Shown piece by piece: positions 10,038-19,690 of a DNA stretch of 64,000 nucleotides. The stretch's first letter is position 1. Every line of letters starts with the position of its first letter. A program made the translations under genes and the position numbers. The stretch is from CAWKEY01 sp963696315. Its GTDB lineage: Bacteria; Pseudomonadota; Gammaproteobacteria; Methylococcales; Methylomonadaceae. The stretch lies in contig CAVOJU010000042.1 in NCBI GenBank assembly GCA_963696315.1, positions 33,523 through 97,522 of the forward strand, in the 5' to 3' direction. The notes under the pieces were generated by a model. It saw nothing but the letters and a program-made list of their open reading frames with translations. It was not told the DNA's origin and searched no databases.

Positions 10038-10691
10038 GTGAAAAAAATACTCATCTGCTTTTTTATCCTAATGACGACTTTATCTCTGGCATACGCCGCG
10101 GAAACAGTCTACGTAACCAGTAGTAAAGATTTCGAACTCCGCAGCACTGAAAGTGTACGTGGTAAGGTGATAAAAATGCTCCCCCCTGGGATCCCTTTAA
10201 CTGTTGTGTCGCAAAACAACAAAACCGGGTTCGCATACGTTCGCCTCGAGAACGGCACGGTAGGCTATATTTTGACCCGCTATATCACTAAAGAGCCACC
10301 GAACAATCTCGATGCAGGCTCATTACGGACAGAAAATACCAGTCTCAAAACTGAATTAGAGGCACTCAAAAAATCGGTAAGTACAGGCTCGACGCTTGAA
10401 CAATCCCTGGTCAATGAACGAGACCAATTAAACCGCGAACTCAGCGAACTCAAGCATACCGCAGCCAATGCCATACAAATAAAATATCAGCGTGACGAAC
10501 TGCAAGAACGCGTGATTAATGTCGAGCGGGAACTGGAACAACTCAAACTGGAAAACAGAGCGCTTGGAGACAGCACCAATCAGGACTGGTTTTTATACGG
10601 CGGCTTGCTGTCGATCATCAGTGTCATTTTAGGCTTTTTCCTGCCCAAATTAAGCTGGCGCCGCCGGAGTAGTGGCTGGGATTCGTTTTAG
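10038..10691 (+). CDS. SH3-domain protein with C-terminal membrane anchor
   Basis: A 217-residue protein. I chose the GTG at 10038 because AGAGAG lies five bases upstream and the product then begins with a signal peptide (VKKILICFFILM... ending near AYAAE). Residues about 25-95 form a bacterial SH3 fold (YVTSSKDFELRSTES, GIPLTVVSQNNKTGFAYVRLENG). A coiled coil rich in Glu, Leu and Arg follows, then one transmembrane helix (WFLYGGLLSIISVILGFFLP) and a basic tail. The architecture matches the E. coli YgiM type family; the function is unknown, with a periplasmic or cell-envelope role inferred. It follows argF by about 90 bases. Confidence 0.85.
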   Translation: MKKILICFFILMTTLSLAYAAETVYVTSSKDFELRSTESVRGKVIKMLPPGIPLTVVSQNNKTGFAYVRLENGTVGYILTRYITKEPPNNLDAGSLRTENTSLKTELEALKKSVSTGSTLEQSLVNERDQLNRELSELKHTAANAIQIKYQRDELQERVINVERELEQLKLENRALGDSTNQDWFLYGGLLSIISVILGFFLPKLSWRRRSSGWDSF

Positions 10692-10741
10692 GTACAAGGT
10701 ACAAGGTACAAGAAAAAGCATATCCCCCTTTGAACCTTGTA
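10691..10741. repeat. Tandem GGTACAA units with partial complement
   Basis: Directly after the SH3 gene, GGTACAA recurs three times in a row (10691-10711). About 20 bases later an ACCTTGTA segment, complementary to TACAAGGT, allows a weak hairpin. It may act as a terminator or be a small intergenic repeat; neither is certain. Confidence 0.4.
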
Positions 10742-10778
10742 GCTAAACATCATTCATTATTTTCCAGGATCTTCCCAA

Positions 10779-12473
10779 ATGTCCCAATCAAACGACAAAA
10801 CCCGCAAATTTTCCTCCCTCGTCGTAGACGGCATGGAACGCGCACCCAGTCGCGCCATGCTGCACGCTGTGGGCTTTAAAAATGAAGATTTCAAAAAACC
10901 GCAAATCGGGATTGCCTCGACCTGGAGTATGGTCACGCCGTGCAACATGCACATCAACAAACTGGCTGATGCAGTTGCCTCAGGCGTCGATAACGCCAAT
11001 GGCAAGGCAGTGATCTTTAACACCATCACCATTTCTGACGGCATCTCGATGGGCACCGAAGGCATGAAATATTCGCTGGTATCGCGGGAAGTGATTGCCG
11101 ACTCGATTGAAACCGTGGTCGGCTGCCAGGGCTTTGACGGCATCATCGCCATCGGCGGCTGCGACAAAAACATGCCCGGCTGCATGATCGCGCTGTCGCG
11201 CCTGAACCGTCCGGCGATTTTCGTCTATGGCGGCACCATTATGCCGGGCTGTCACAAGGACAAGAAACTGGATGTTGTTTCCGTCTTTGAAGCCGTCGGC
11301 GCCCGCGCCAACAACAAAATAGACGATGCCGAACTGGCGGCGATTGAAGATAAAGCCATTCCCGGCGCCGGCTCCTGCGGCGGCATGTACACCGCCAACA
11401 CCATGGCCTCGGCGATTGAAGCCCTGGGTATGAGCTTGCCTGGCAGTTCGGCGCAAGCTGCAATTTCCGAAGACAAACGCCTGGACTGCGAACACGCAGG
11501 CGCTGCCGTCTTGGAATTGTTGAAAAAAGACATCAAACCCAGCGACATCATGACCAAAGCCGCGTTTGAAAACGCCATTACCGTCGTCATTGCATTGGGC
11601 GGCTCAACCAATGCCGTGCTACATCTGCTGGCGATGGCCAACGCCGCCGGTATCGACCTGTCTTTGGACGATTTCACGCGTATCGGCAAGCATGTGCCCA
11701 TGGTGGCCGATTTAAAACCCAGCGGCCGCTATCAGATGGCCGAGCTGATCGAAATCGGCGGCATTCAACCCTTGATGAAAGAACTGCTCGATCGCGGCCT
11801 GCTGCATGGCGAGTGTTTGACCGTGACCGGCCGGACCCTGGCGGAGAATCTGGCCGATGTAAAGCCCTATCCAGAAGGACAGGACATGATCCATTCGCTC
11901 GATAATCCGATCAAAAAAGACAGCCATCTGGTTATTTTATACGGCAATCTGGCCTCCGAAGGCGCCGTAGCGAAAATCACCGGCAAGGAAGGTTTGGTAT
12001 TCACTGGCAAAGCCAAAGTCTTCGATGCCGAAGAACAGGCGCTGCAGAGCATCCTGAATGGCGACATCGTCAAAGGCGATGTGATCGTCATCCGCTACGA
12101 AGGCCCGAAAGGCGGTCCCGGCATGCGCGAAATGCTCTCACCCACATCGGCTATTATGGGTAAAGGCCTGGGTAAAGACGTAGCACTAGTCACCGATGGC
12201 CGCTTCTCCGGCGGCACCCACGGCTTCGTGGTCGGCCACATCTCCCCGGAAGCCTATGTTGGCGGCACCTTGGCAATTGTTCAGGATGGCGACGAAATCA
12301 CCATCGATGCCGAAACCAATGCGCTGACCCTGCACGTCAACGAGCACGAAATCGCCCGCCGTTTTGAAAAATGGCAGCAACCCGCGCCCCGTTACACCCG
12401 CGGCGTGCTGGCGAAGTATGCCAAGCTAGTCAGTTCGGCTTCGTTGGGTGCTGTTACTGATAATTTGGATTGA
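10779..12473 (+). CDS. ilvD: Dihydroxy-acid dehydratase
   Basis: Iron-sulfur enzyme that dehydrates 2,3-dihydroxy-acids to 2-keto acids in isoleucine and valine synthesis (also supplies pantothenate precursors). 564 residues, matching the shorter IlvD class. Marks are MERAPSRAMLHAVGF, GCDKNMPGC (cluster cysteines), ITISDGISMGTEGMKYSL, GAGSCGGMYTANTM and TDGRFSGGTHG near the C-terminus. ATG start with AGGAT upstream. No other ilv gene is nearby. Confidence 0.97.
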   Translation: MSQSNDKTRKFSSLVVDGMERAPSRAMLHAVGFKNEDFKKPQIGIASTWSMVTPCNMHINKLADAVASGVDNANGKAVIFNTITISDGISMGTEGMKYSLVSREVIADSIETVVGCQGFDGIIAIGGCDKNMPGCMIALSRLNRPAIFVYGGTIMPGCHKDKKLDVVSVFEAVGARANNKIDDAELAAIEDKAIPGAGSCGGMYTANTMASAIEALGMSLPGSSAQAAISEDKRLDCEHAGAAVLELLKKDIKPSDIMTKAAFENAITVVIALGGSTNAVLHLLAMANAAGIDLSLDDFTRIGKHVPMVADLKPSGRYQMAELIEIGGIQPLMKELLDRGLLHGECLTVTGRTLAENLADVKPYPEGQDMIHSLDNPIKKDSHLVILYGNLASEGAVAKITGKEGLVFTGKAKVFDAEEQALQSILNGDIVKGDVIVIRYEGPKGGPGMREMLSPTSAIMGKGLGKDVALVTDGRFSGGTHGFVVGHISPEAYVGGTLAIVQDGDEITIDAETNALTLHVNEHEIARRFEKWQQPAPRYTRGVLAKYAKLVSSASLGAVTDNLD

Positions 12474-12599
12474 TACGTGGGATGGGCTGACAAAAGGAAG
12501 CCCATCAAGCAACGGCAAAAGATGCGCTTCGTGCCTCTGCGCATTCTATCCTACGTCACTATTTCATGTTGAGAGTTTGCAGATTGGCGCTGATGTCTT

Positions 12600-13353
12600 A
12601 TGTCTAAGACGATTCTCCGGTATAAATACGTACCCTTTAATGAAGGTTCGCTCTGTATTATCAAGGATGGAACGATGAAATTCACTTGTCCTAGTGAATT
12701 TAACGACCCTTTTGATTGTGATCCAGAAATGGATGAAGATAAACACCTTAATTACATAAAGGGACGTAAAGATTTACTTAAAAAAGTTGGGGACGATTTA
12801 GGTTTATCACCAGCTGAACGTATTCAACAAAAAGGCGTAATGTTAAAGAGGGTAGGAAACGCTATTCAAAATGGTGAGTTTGGTCAGAAACTTGTAAATG
12901 AAGTTGGAATTTGTAGTTTATCCAGAGATCCTCTTAATCTTTTAATGTGGGCTCATTACGCTAAAGATCATACCGGTTTTGTTGTAGAGTTTTGCATCCC
13001 TACGCAGGCAAAAACATATATAGAACTATTTGGAAAATTGCCCAGAGTAGTCTTTAAAAAGGCTTGTCCCTCTTGAAGTAAAGTATGAGCAGGCAAAGCC
13101 AATTGTTAATCCATGTGACGAAAAACATGTAATTTGTGACAAATATTTTCTTGTTAAAGGGCATGATTGGAAGTACGAGCAAGAAGAACGAGTAGTCGAT
13201 AGTTTCCGGGGGGCCGGAATACATCGCTATGAAAGAAATATAATTCTCAAGTCGGTTATTGCTGGAATGAGAATGTGCAAAGATCATTTCGATATTCTAA
13301 AAAACACCGTTGAGACGATGAACACAGAACTGGAATTAACGTGCATTTTATAA
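12600..13353 (+). CDS. DUF2971 family protein (frame broken once)
   Basis: About 250 residues after correction. The first frame opens with LRYKYVPFNEGSL and TCPSEFNDPFDCDPE, followed by ICSLSRDPLNLLMWAHYAKDHTGFVVEF. These are the characteristic motifs of DUF2971, a family of unknown function often seen in accessory and defence-rich regions. A five-A run at 13056-13060 breaks the frame. Deleting one A continues as RLVPLEVKYEQAKP and the typical C-terminal HDWKYEQEERVV motif, to a TAA at 13351-13353. The gene and the 250 bases after it are visibly A/T-richer than their neighbours, suggesting recent acquisition. It sits alone between ilvD and argA. Confidence 0.8.
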
Positions 13354-13612
13354 AGCAACAAGAAAGGGTTAAGATTGCTCTATTGTACCTGTTGAAGATG
13401 CGATTAACAGAGTATGCCGAAACCCGTTGTTATATCGAAAGACAGATGACGACGTGAAGACTTGTCGTCTAATGTAGTTTCCGTATGATTGTTAGGCGGT
13501 CAAAACCGAACACATCGAAATAATCCCAAATGATTGAGGAAACGCTATCGCTGACCCAACCTAAAATAGTAGGTGTTTCGACATTCCGAGCCTACGCATA
13601 TATCAAATAATC

Positions 13613-14929
13613 ATGGATCCACAAAAATCTTTCGTTAACTGGTTCAGGGCTTCATCCCCTTACATTCACGCGCATCGCAACAAAACCTTTGTTATCTCTT
13701 TTGGCGGCGAAGCGTTACTGGATGAAGACTTTGCCAACCACGTTCATGATTTTGCCTTGCTCAACAGTCTGGGCATCCGTCTGGTGCTGGTGCACGGAAT
13801 ACGCCCGCAGATTGACCAGCGCCTGCACAGATTAAATATCTCTCCGCGCTTCTATAACAATTTGCGCATTACCGATGATCTGGCTCTGCAATGCGTGAAG
13901 GAAGCCGCGGGTATAGTACGCGTTGAGATTGAATCCTTGTTGTCGATGGGTGTTGCCAACACACCCATGGCAGGAAGCAGGCTTAAAGTAGCTTCGGGCA
14001 ATTTTGTCACCGCCAAGCCCATCGGGGTAATTGACGGCATTGATTATTGCCACACCGGTGAAGTGCGCCGTATCGACAGCGCGGCCATTCATCAGCAACT
14101 CGACCAGAACACTATCGTGCTGATCTCCCCGGTCGGCTATTCGCCCAGTGGAGAAATCTTTAATCTGTCCGCCGAACAGGTTGCAACAGCCGTTGCCATT
14201 GCCTTAAAAGCGGAAAAACTGATTTTATTGACCGAAGAAAGCTGCTGCAATCCTGAAACAGCTGCGCAAATGCAACAGATGACCACTTTAGAAGCCGAGG
14301 CTTTCCTGCGGCAATATCCGGCTATCAGCGATACCATCAGCCTGCCGTTGAAGGCCGCCATTCAAAGCTCCCAGGCCGGCATAGAGCGTGTGCATTTAAT
14401 CAAGCGTTCCCATAACGGCGCGCTGTTGCTTGAACTGTTTACCCGCGACGGCATCGGCACACTGATCAGCTCGACGCCTTTTGAAGAATTGCGTCCGGCC
14501 ACCTTGAACGATATAGGGGGCATTCTGGAGTTGATAAAACCGCTGGAGCAGCAAGGCAAATTAAGCAAACGCTCCCGGGAAAAAATCGAAATGGAAATCG
14601 CCGATTATATTGTGATCGAGAGAGACGGCCTGATTATAGGCTGCACCGCCCTGCACCCGGATGACCAATCCGAGTCCGGCGCCATTGCCTGCCTTGCCGT
14701 GCATCCTGACTATCAACGATCGGCCCGGGGTAATCGCATGCTGGAATTTGCCTACGGCAAAGCCAGACAATTGGGCTTGAAAACATTATTTGTCTTGTCC
14801 ACACAAACCATGCACTGGTTTATCGAACGGGGCTTTCAATCTTCCGACATTAACAGCCTTCCAGGTCACCTGAAGGCGCTCTATAATCCGCAAAGAAACT
14901 CCAAAGTTCTTCGCAAGCACCTTGACTAG
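13613..14929 (+). CDS. argA: Amino-acid N-acetyltransferase (N-acetylglutamate synthase)
   Basis: Catalyses the first step of arginine synthesis, acetyl-CoA plus glutamate to N-acetylglutamate. 438 residues in two domains. The N-terminal amino-acid kinase-like fold (FVISFGGEALLDED, LVLVHGIRPQID) normally binds the feedback inhibitor arginine. The C-terminal GNAT domain starts around residue 295 (ELRPATLNDIGGILELI, then CLAVHPDYQRSARGNRMLEFA). This is the classical gammaproteobacterial ArgA. cpdA begins 7 bases after its stop. Confidence 0.96.
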   Translation: MDPQKSFVNWFRASSPYIHAHRNKTFVISFGGEALLDEDFANHVHDFALLNSLGIRLVLVHGIRPQIDQRLHRLNISPRFYNNLRITDDLALQCVKEAAGIVRVEIESLLSMGVANTPMAGSRLKVASGNFVTAKPIGVIDGIDYCHTGEVRRIDSAAIHQQLDQNTIVLISPVGYSPSGEIFNLSAEQVATAVAIALKAEKLILLTEESCCNPETAAQMQQMTTLEAEAFLRQYPAISDTISLPLKAAIQSSQAGIERVHLIKRSHNGALLLELFTRDGIGTLISSTPFEELRPATLNDIGGILELIKPLEQQGKLSKRSREKIEMEIADYIVIERDGLIIGCTALHPDDQSESGAIACLAVHPDYQRSARGNRMLEFAYGKARQLGLKTLFVLSTQTMHWFIERGFQSSDINSLPGHLKALYNPQRNSKVLRKHLD

Positions 14930-14936
14930 CGCGTCC

Positions 14937-15740
14937 ATGGCAAACAATGCTGGCTGTATCTCGATCTTGCAATTAACTGACCTGCATATCCTGCCGAATG
15001 CAGGAGATAAATTACTGGGTATCGATACAGAATATTATTTCCATGCTGTCCTTGAACACGCCTTTGCGGAACAGCCGCATTTTGATCTGCTATTGCTGAC
15101 CGGCGACCTTGCCCAGCACCCTTGCCTGTCAAGTTACCAGCGGATTCTAAACAGCCTTGCAGCCTATAATATTTCCTGCGTTTGTTTGCCCGGCAATCAC
15201 GATGACTATGCGCTGATGCAACAGGCTTTCAATACCGACAGGGTCAATTGCACGAAACAGCTGCTTTGGGATAACTGGCAGCTCATCAGCTTGAACAGCC
15301 AAATACCGGGAGAGCCTGGAGGAAGATTGTCAAATGAGGAATTATTATTTCTTGAAGACTGCCTGACTGCCAAGCCGAATCATCACGCACTGATTGCCGT
15401 GCATCACCATTGCCTGCCAACCCGCAGCGTTTGGATGGATACCATGATGATAGACAACAGCTCCACACTATTGAGCCTGATCCGCAAATATCCAGCAGTG
15501 AAAGCCGTCACTTGCGGTCACATCCATCAGGCGATGGATATTTTAAAAGGCTCAGTGCGCATCATAGGGACACCGTCAACCTGTTTTCAGTTTAAACCTG
15601 AAAGCACGGAATTCAGCGTGGAAAGCACTGCTCCGGGTTATCGCACAATACAGCTTTATGCCGACGGACGCATTGAATCTGGGCTTAATCGCTTGCCCGG
15701 GCAGTTAACCGGGCTGCACACAGACACGCACGGCTATTAA
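14937..15740 (+). CDS. cpdA: CpdA-type cyclic AMP phosphodiesterase
   Basis: Class III (metallophosphoesterase) enzyme hydrolysing 3',5'-cAMP. About 267 residues. Metal-ligand motifs in order: QLTDLHIL, LLTGDLAQH, LPGNHDDY, VHHHCLPTRS and CGHIHQAMD. The ATG at 14937 is chosen; a TTG at 14922 overlapping the argA stop is also open. The last base of its stop codon overlaps the stop of the convergent rppH gene (TTAA). Co-transcription with argA is likely from the spacing. Confidence 0.92.
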   Translation: MANNAGCISILQLTDLHILPNAGDKLLGIDTEYYFHAVLEHAFAEQPHFDLLLLTGDLAQHPCLSSYQRILNSLAAYNISCVCLPGNHDDYALMQQAFNTDRVNCTKQLLWDNWQLISLNSQIPGEPGGRLSNEELLFLEDCLTAKPNHHALIAVHHHCLPTRSVWMDTMMIDNSSTLLSLIRKYPAVKAVTCGHIHQAMDILKGSVRIIGTPSTCFQFKPESTEFSVESTAPGYRTIQLYADGRIESGLNRLPGQLTGLHTDTHGY

Positions 15741-16282
15741 GGGTTACGCTTAACCTTGCCGTATTTTATTTCTCTGGCCAAATAGCCGGAGGCATTAACG
15801 GGAACCGAATCGATGGTCAAAATAGCGCCCAGTTCGCTCATGGCTTTTTGATAAACCTTGCGCTTGAAATACACTACATCTTTCAGCGGCTCCCAGTAGT
15901 CCACCCAGCGCCAGCCGTCAAACTCGGGTTTAGGGCTATGATCAAAACGCACATTGGACTCCTGCGTGATCAGGCGCAGAATAAACCATATCTGCTTTTG
16001 CCCTATACATAAAGGCAAGGAGTTTTTGCGTATATAGCGCTCAGGCAGCTGATACCTTAGCCAGTAACGCGTGCGCCCAAGTACTTGGACATGTTGTTGT
16101 TGCAGCCCCGTTTCTTCCCACAATTCTCGATACATCGCTGTTTCAGGGTCTTCATTCTGATTAATTCCGCCTTGCGGGAACTGCCAGGAGTTCACGCCCA
16201 TTCGCTTTGCCCAAAACACGCGACCCTCGTCATTGCAAAGGATGATGCCGACATTGGGCCGGTATCCTTTAGAGTCAATCAT
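15737..16282 (-). CDS. rppH: RNA pyrophosphohydrolase (Nudix)
   Basis: Removes pyrophosphate from the 5' end of triphosphorylated mRNA, which triggers decay. 181 residues. It starts MIDSKGYRPNVGIILCNDEG, a hallmark of RppH/NudH. The Nudix box is GGINQNEDPETAMYREL followed by WEETGL near residues 38-60. The C-terminal FKRKVYQKAMSEL segment is also typical. It is convergent with cpdA with overlapping stop codons. Confidence 0.96.
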   Translation of the reverse strand: MIDSKGYRPNVGIILCNDEGRVFWAKRMGVNSWQFPQGGINQNEDPETAMYRELWEETGLQQQHVQVLGRTRYWLRYQLPERYIRKNSLPLCIGQKQIWFILRLITQESNVRFDHSPKPEFDGWRWVDYWEPLKDVVYFKRKVYQKAMSELGAILTIDSVPVNASGYLAREIKYGKVKRNP

Positions 16283-16437
16283 GTTAAAACCTGTGTCTTT
16301 ACCCGCCCTGCTTCTTGATCGTGCCTATGATAAAATCAAAAAACAAGCCAGGTCATCAATAAATGACCCCATTGTTCCATAAAAAAAGTGCGGATGCCAT
16401 AGGGCAGACTCTTTTAATTTACAGATTAGGTTTAACC

Positions 16438-17124
16438 GTGAGCTTAGCGATTTTTGATTTAGATAACACTTTGATTGCCGATGACAGTGACTATTTGTGG
16501 GGCCAATTTTTAGTGGACCAGGGCATTGTTGACAAGGCGCAATACGAAGATGCCAATGCCAAATTTTATGATGATTACAAGCAAGGAACCTTGGATATTG
16601 TTGCGTTTTTGCATTTTTCCCTAAAGCCTCTAGCCGACCATAAGCCTGAACAGCTATATCAGTGGCGGGCACAGTTTATTGACGAAATCATCAAACCTCT
16701 GCTCTTGAAGCCTGCCCAACAGCTCATTGCCAAGCATAGAAACCGGGGCGATACCCTGCTGGTTATCACGGCAACCAATCGCTTCGTTACCGAGCCCATC
16801 GTTCAGCTGTATGGCATTGAAAATTTACTGGCGACTACGCCGGAATTCAGAGAGGGCCGCTACACCGGCAGTTTTAACGGCATACCCTGCTTCCAGGAAG
16901 GCAAGGTAAAACTATTACATGAATGGCTAAGAAGCTCGGAGGAAACCATGGACAATAGCTGGTTTTATAGCGATTCCCATAACGATCTGCCCCTGCTCAA
17001 GCTGGTAGACAACCCGGTTGCCGTCGATCCTGACGAAAAACTGAGTCAATTTGCCATCGAGTCCAACTGGCCAATCATTAGCTTAAGAAATGGCACATGC
17101 CCAACGCATCATTTTCAGAAGTAG
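16438..17124 (+). CDS. HAD-family hydrolase, SerB-like subfamily IB
   Basis: A 228-residue phosphatase-like protein. HAD motif I is FDLDNTLIADD directly after the GTG start at 16438. Motif II is VITATNRFV. Motif III/IV is FYSDSHNDLPLLKLVDNPVAVDPD. The cap between motifs I and II fits the HAD-IB group (phosphoserine phosphatase-like, also histidinol-phosphatase-like proteins), and the substrate cannot be named from sequence. An ATG 25 codons upstream (16363) is open in frame, but that extension is not conserved-looking. It is divergent from rppH. Confidence 0.9.
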   Translation: MSLAIFDLDNTLIADDSDYLWGQFLVDQGIVDKAQYEDANAKFYDDYKQGTLDIVAFLHFSLKPLADHKPEQLYQWRAQFIDEIIKPLLLKPAQQLIAKHRNRGDTLLVITATNRFVTEPIVQLYGIENLLATTPEFREGRYTGSFNGIPCFQEGKVKLLHEWLRSSEETMDNSWFYSDSHNDLPLLKLVDNPVAVDPDEKLSQFAIESNWPIISLRNGTCPTHHFQK

Positions 17125-17338
17125 CTTTCCAAATTGCCTGCCGGGACGGCAACCAGCTCTAACCGTAAGAGACAGGATTTATCAAGGTAAGATCGGCAAA
17201 ATGAGCACCCAGCCGGTCGTCCCGACAACAAGGCAATTTTTTACATGCTCACTTTTCATGCCTGAATTCCAGGCCTGGCCTATGCCTTTATTGCGAAGGG
17301 ATGACCCGTTTTGGCATGATAACAAGCCCAAGAGCTCA

Positions 17339-17569
17339 TCACTTTTTTTTGATATAAAAAATCTGTTTCCCTGATTCTTTCATATATTCAATAATCTGAT
17401 TACCCGTCTGCTCAGAGTAGACGCCAAAATCCAGGTGCGCGGCTGGATCCGTTGCGATCACCTTGACAACATCACCGCTGACCATGCCCATCAGGGCTTT
17501 TTTTAAGCGTAACAGCGGCAGAGGACAATTCAAACCACTGGCATCGACTTCTAAGTTAAATTCAATCAT
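17339..17569 (-). CDS. TusA/SirA-like sulfur-carrier protein
   Basis: A 76-residue protein with the single-domain TusA fold. The key motif is DASGLNCPLPLLRLKKAL near residue 9, containing the CPxP cysteine that carries persulfide sulfur in this family. It could be TusA itself (tRNA 2-thiouridine synthesis) or another sulfur-transfer paralogue. Divergent from cysG (siroheme synthesis), which would suit a sulfur-metabolism role, though this is only inference from position. Confidence 0.9.
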   Translation of the reverse strand: MIEFNLEVDASGLNCPLPLLRLKKALMGMVSGDVVKVIATDPAAHLDFGVYSEQTGNQIIEYMKESGKQIFYIKKK

Positions 17570-17654
17570 TGTTTGGCTTGGGTTTTGTTTATCAACTCAC
17601 ATCAGAGCACTTATAATACCATCCTCTACTTCATCCGCGAATCAGCAAAAGCAA

Positions 17655-19080
17655 ATGGATTATTTTCCCGTTTTTATCAAACTTACTGGCCAAAATTGCC
17701 TTGTTATAGGGGCGGGCGAAGTCGCTGTGCGCAAGATTGAACTGCTGGCACGAGCCAGCGCCAATATTACCGTGATCGCCAAGGAAGTAAGTCCGGCAGT
17801 TGCCGCCATGCAGAGCAAACATCATCTGAATATACTGCAGAAACCGTTTGCGCCCGACGATTTAAAGGACTACAGACTGGTGGTATCCGCCACTAACAAT
17901 CCGGAAACCAACCGCCTGGTTGCCCAGACCGCACAGGAACGCAACATCCCGGTTAATGTGGTCGATAAACCCGAACTTTGCAGTTTCATCTTTCCCGCCA
18001 TTATTGACCGCTCACCGATTATTGCCGCAGTGTCCTCTGGAGGCGCCGCGCCGGTTTTGGCAAGACTGCTGCGGGCCAAGATAGAAAGCCTGATTCCCCC
18101 TGCTTACGGCCGGCTGGCACAACTGGCTGATAAATTCAGGACTCGCGTTAAACAACACATTAAAGAACCCGCGCAACGCAGAATTTTCTGGGAGAAAATC
18201 TTGCAGGGCTCTGTTGCCGAACTGGTTTTTTCAGGCAGGGAACAGGAAGCGGAACTGCAATTAGAGCAGACACTGAGCAAACAGAAAGAGGCTGTAACAA
18301 CCGGTGAAGTTTATCTGATTGGTGCCGGGCCAGGTGCTCCCGATCTACTCACTTTTCGCGCCTTGCGCCTGATGCAGCAGGCTGATGTTATCGTATATGA
18401 CCGGCTGGTTGCTCCGGAAATCATCGATTTGGCGCGCCGTGATTCAGAAAAAATTTATGTCGGCAAACAACGAATGCACCATGCCCTGCCGCAGGAGTCC
18501 ATTAATAGTCTGCTCGCAGACTTGGCTAAAGCCGGCAAACGCGTGGTGCGTTTAAAAGGCGGCGACCCCTTCATTTTTGGCCGCGGCGGTGAAGAAATCG
18601 AAACTTTAATGCAGCAGGGCATCCCTTTTCAGGTGGTTCCCGGGATTACGGCAGCTTCCGGGTGTGCAAGCTATGCCGGCATCCCGCTGACGCATAGAGA
18701 TCACGCTCAATCCTGCACCTTCGTTACCGGTCATTTAAAAAACAATTCCATCAATTTAAACTGGACGCAACTTGCGGCGCCCAATCAAACCATCGTTATC
18801 TATATGGGGCTGATGGGTTTGGAAAAAATCTGTCAGTCCTATGATTGAGCACGGCAGTCCAGAAGACCTGCCTATTGCCATCGTGCAGCAAGGCACCACA
18901 AGCAATCAGCGTGTTATTACCGGTACACTGACATCTTTGCCCACTATTGTTGCCGGCCAGGAAATCAAAGCGCCCACACTGATAATTATCGGCACCGTGG
19001 TCACGCTGCATGACAAACTAAACTGGTTTCACGGTAGTCAAGCTACTCTGGATAATGGCCCAAGTAGACATCATAATTAA
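17655..19080 (+). CDS. cysG: Siroheme synthase CysG (frame broken once)
   Basis: Trifunctional enzyme making siroheme from uroporphyrinogen III. About 474 residues when corrected. The N-terminal precorrin-2 dehydrogenase/ferrochelatase half begins MDYFPVFIKLTGQNCLVIGAG and includes SFIFPAIIDRSPI and SSGGAAPVLARLLR. The C-terminal SAM uroporphyrinogen methyltransferase half starts near residue 215 with VYLIGAGPGAPDLLTFRA, then VVRLKGGDPFIFGRGGEE and VVPGITAASG. The frame breaks at about 18834-18841; removing one base joins EKICQS to IEHGSPEDLPIA. Siroheme serves sulfite and nitrite reductases. Confidence 0.94.
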
Positions 19081-19283
19081 CCCGACAAAAATAAATCCAT
19101 TAATTCAGTTATCATTCAGGCAAATTTTTGATAATGTACACCGGCAATAAGGATGACTATTTATAAAAACAATTGAATTTTCCCTTTAAATTCCCTATCC
19201 TTTAGCGGTTTAAGTTTGCACTCGGACTGTACCTGCCTCACCAAAGGAAGCACAGTTCTTTTTTATCACCAAGAGAGGTCAAT

Positions 19284-19663
19284 ATGAAAAAATCATTAGG
19301 TTCATTAGCGGGTATTGTTTTAATCGCTTTAAGCGGACAAGCATTTGCGAGTGAAGATGTTGAAATCGGTCAAAAAATCTACGAACGTGCTTTCGGTCGT
19401 GGTTGCGGCACATGCCATGACATTCAATCAAATCCACAATTATCTGCTTTGATTAAAGCAGGCAAACTGGACAGAGCAAGATTCGAAACCGTTATCAGAG
19501 AAGGTAAAGGCGGCATGCCAAAAGCCATGGATGCCATCATGGAAGTTTCTGCTGTTAACAAAAGCAGGTCTATAGCGAAGACCTGGCTCTTGATGATTTA
19601 TACGCTTATTTGAAGCAAATAAGATCTAGCAAGCTTGTTAGTAGCAAAAAAGCCGCCCAATGA
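19284..19663 (+). CDS. Small secreted c-type cytochrome (frame broken near the end)
   Basis: About 125 residues after correction. A signal peptide (MKKSLGSLAGIVLIALSGQAFAS) is followed by one haem site, CGTCH at residues 41-45. A possible axial methionine lies in GKGGMPKAMD. Near 19561-19573 two extra bases shift the frame; removing one A and one T gives NKAGLSEDLALDDLYAYLKQ, a typical cytochrome c C-terminal helix, ending at 19663. GAGAGG ribosome-binding site upstream. Monohaem periplasmic electron carrier; the partner is unknown. A hairpin terminator follows. Confidence 0.85.
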
Positions 19664-19690
19664 CTGTTAAGCATGCGGGGGCTTTTTTAT
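19645..19690 (+). terminator. Hairpin terminator after the cytochrome c gene
   Basis: AAAAAAGCC plus CCC on the left pairs with GGG and GGCTTTTTT on the right, leaving a loop of about 16 bases and ending in a T run. It overlaps the corrected 3' end of the cytochrome gene and lies just before the convergent gene ending at 19687, so it may serve both. Confidence 0.7.
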
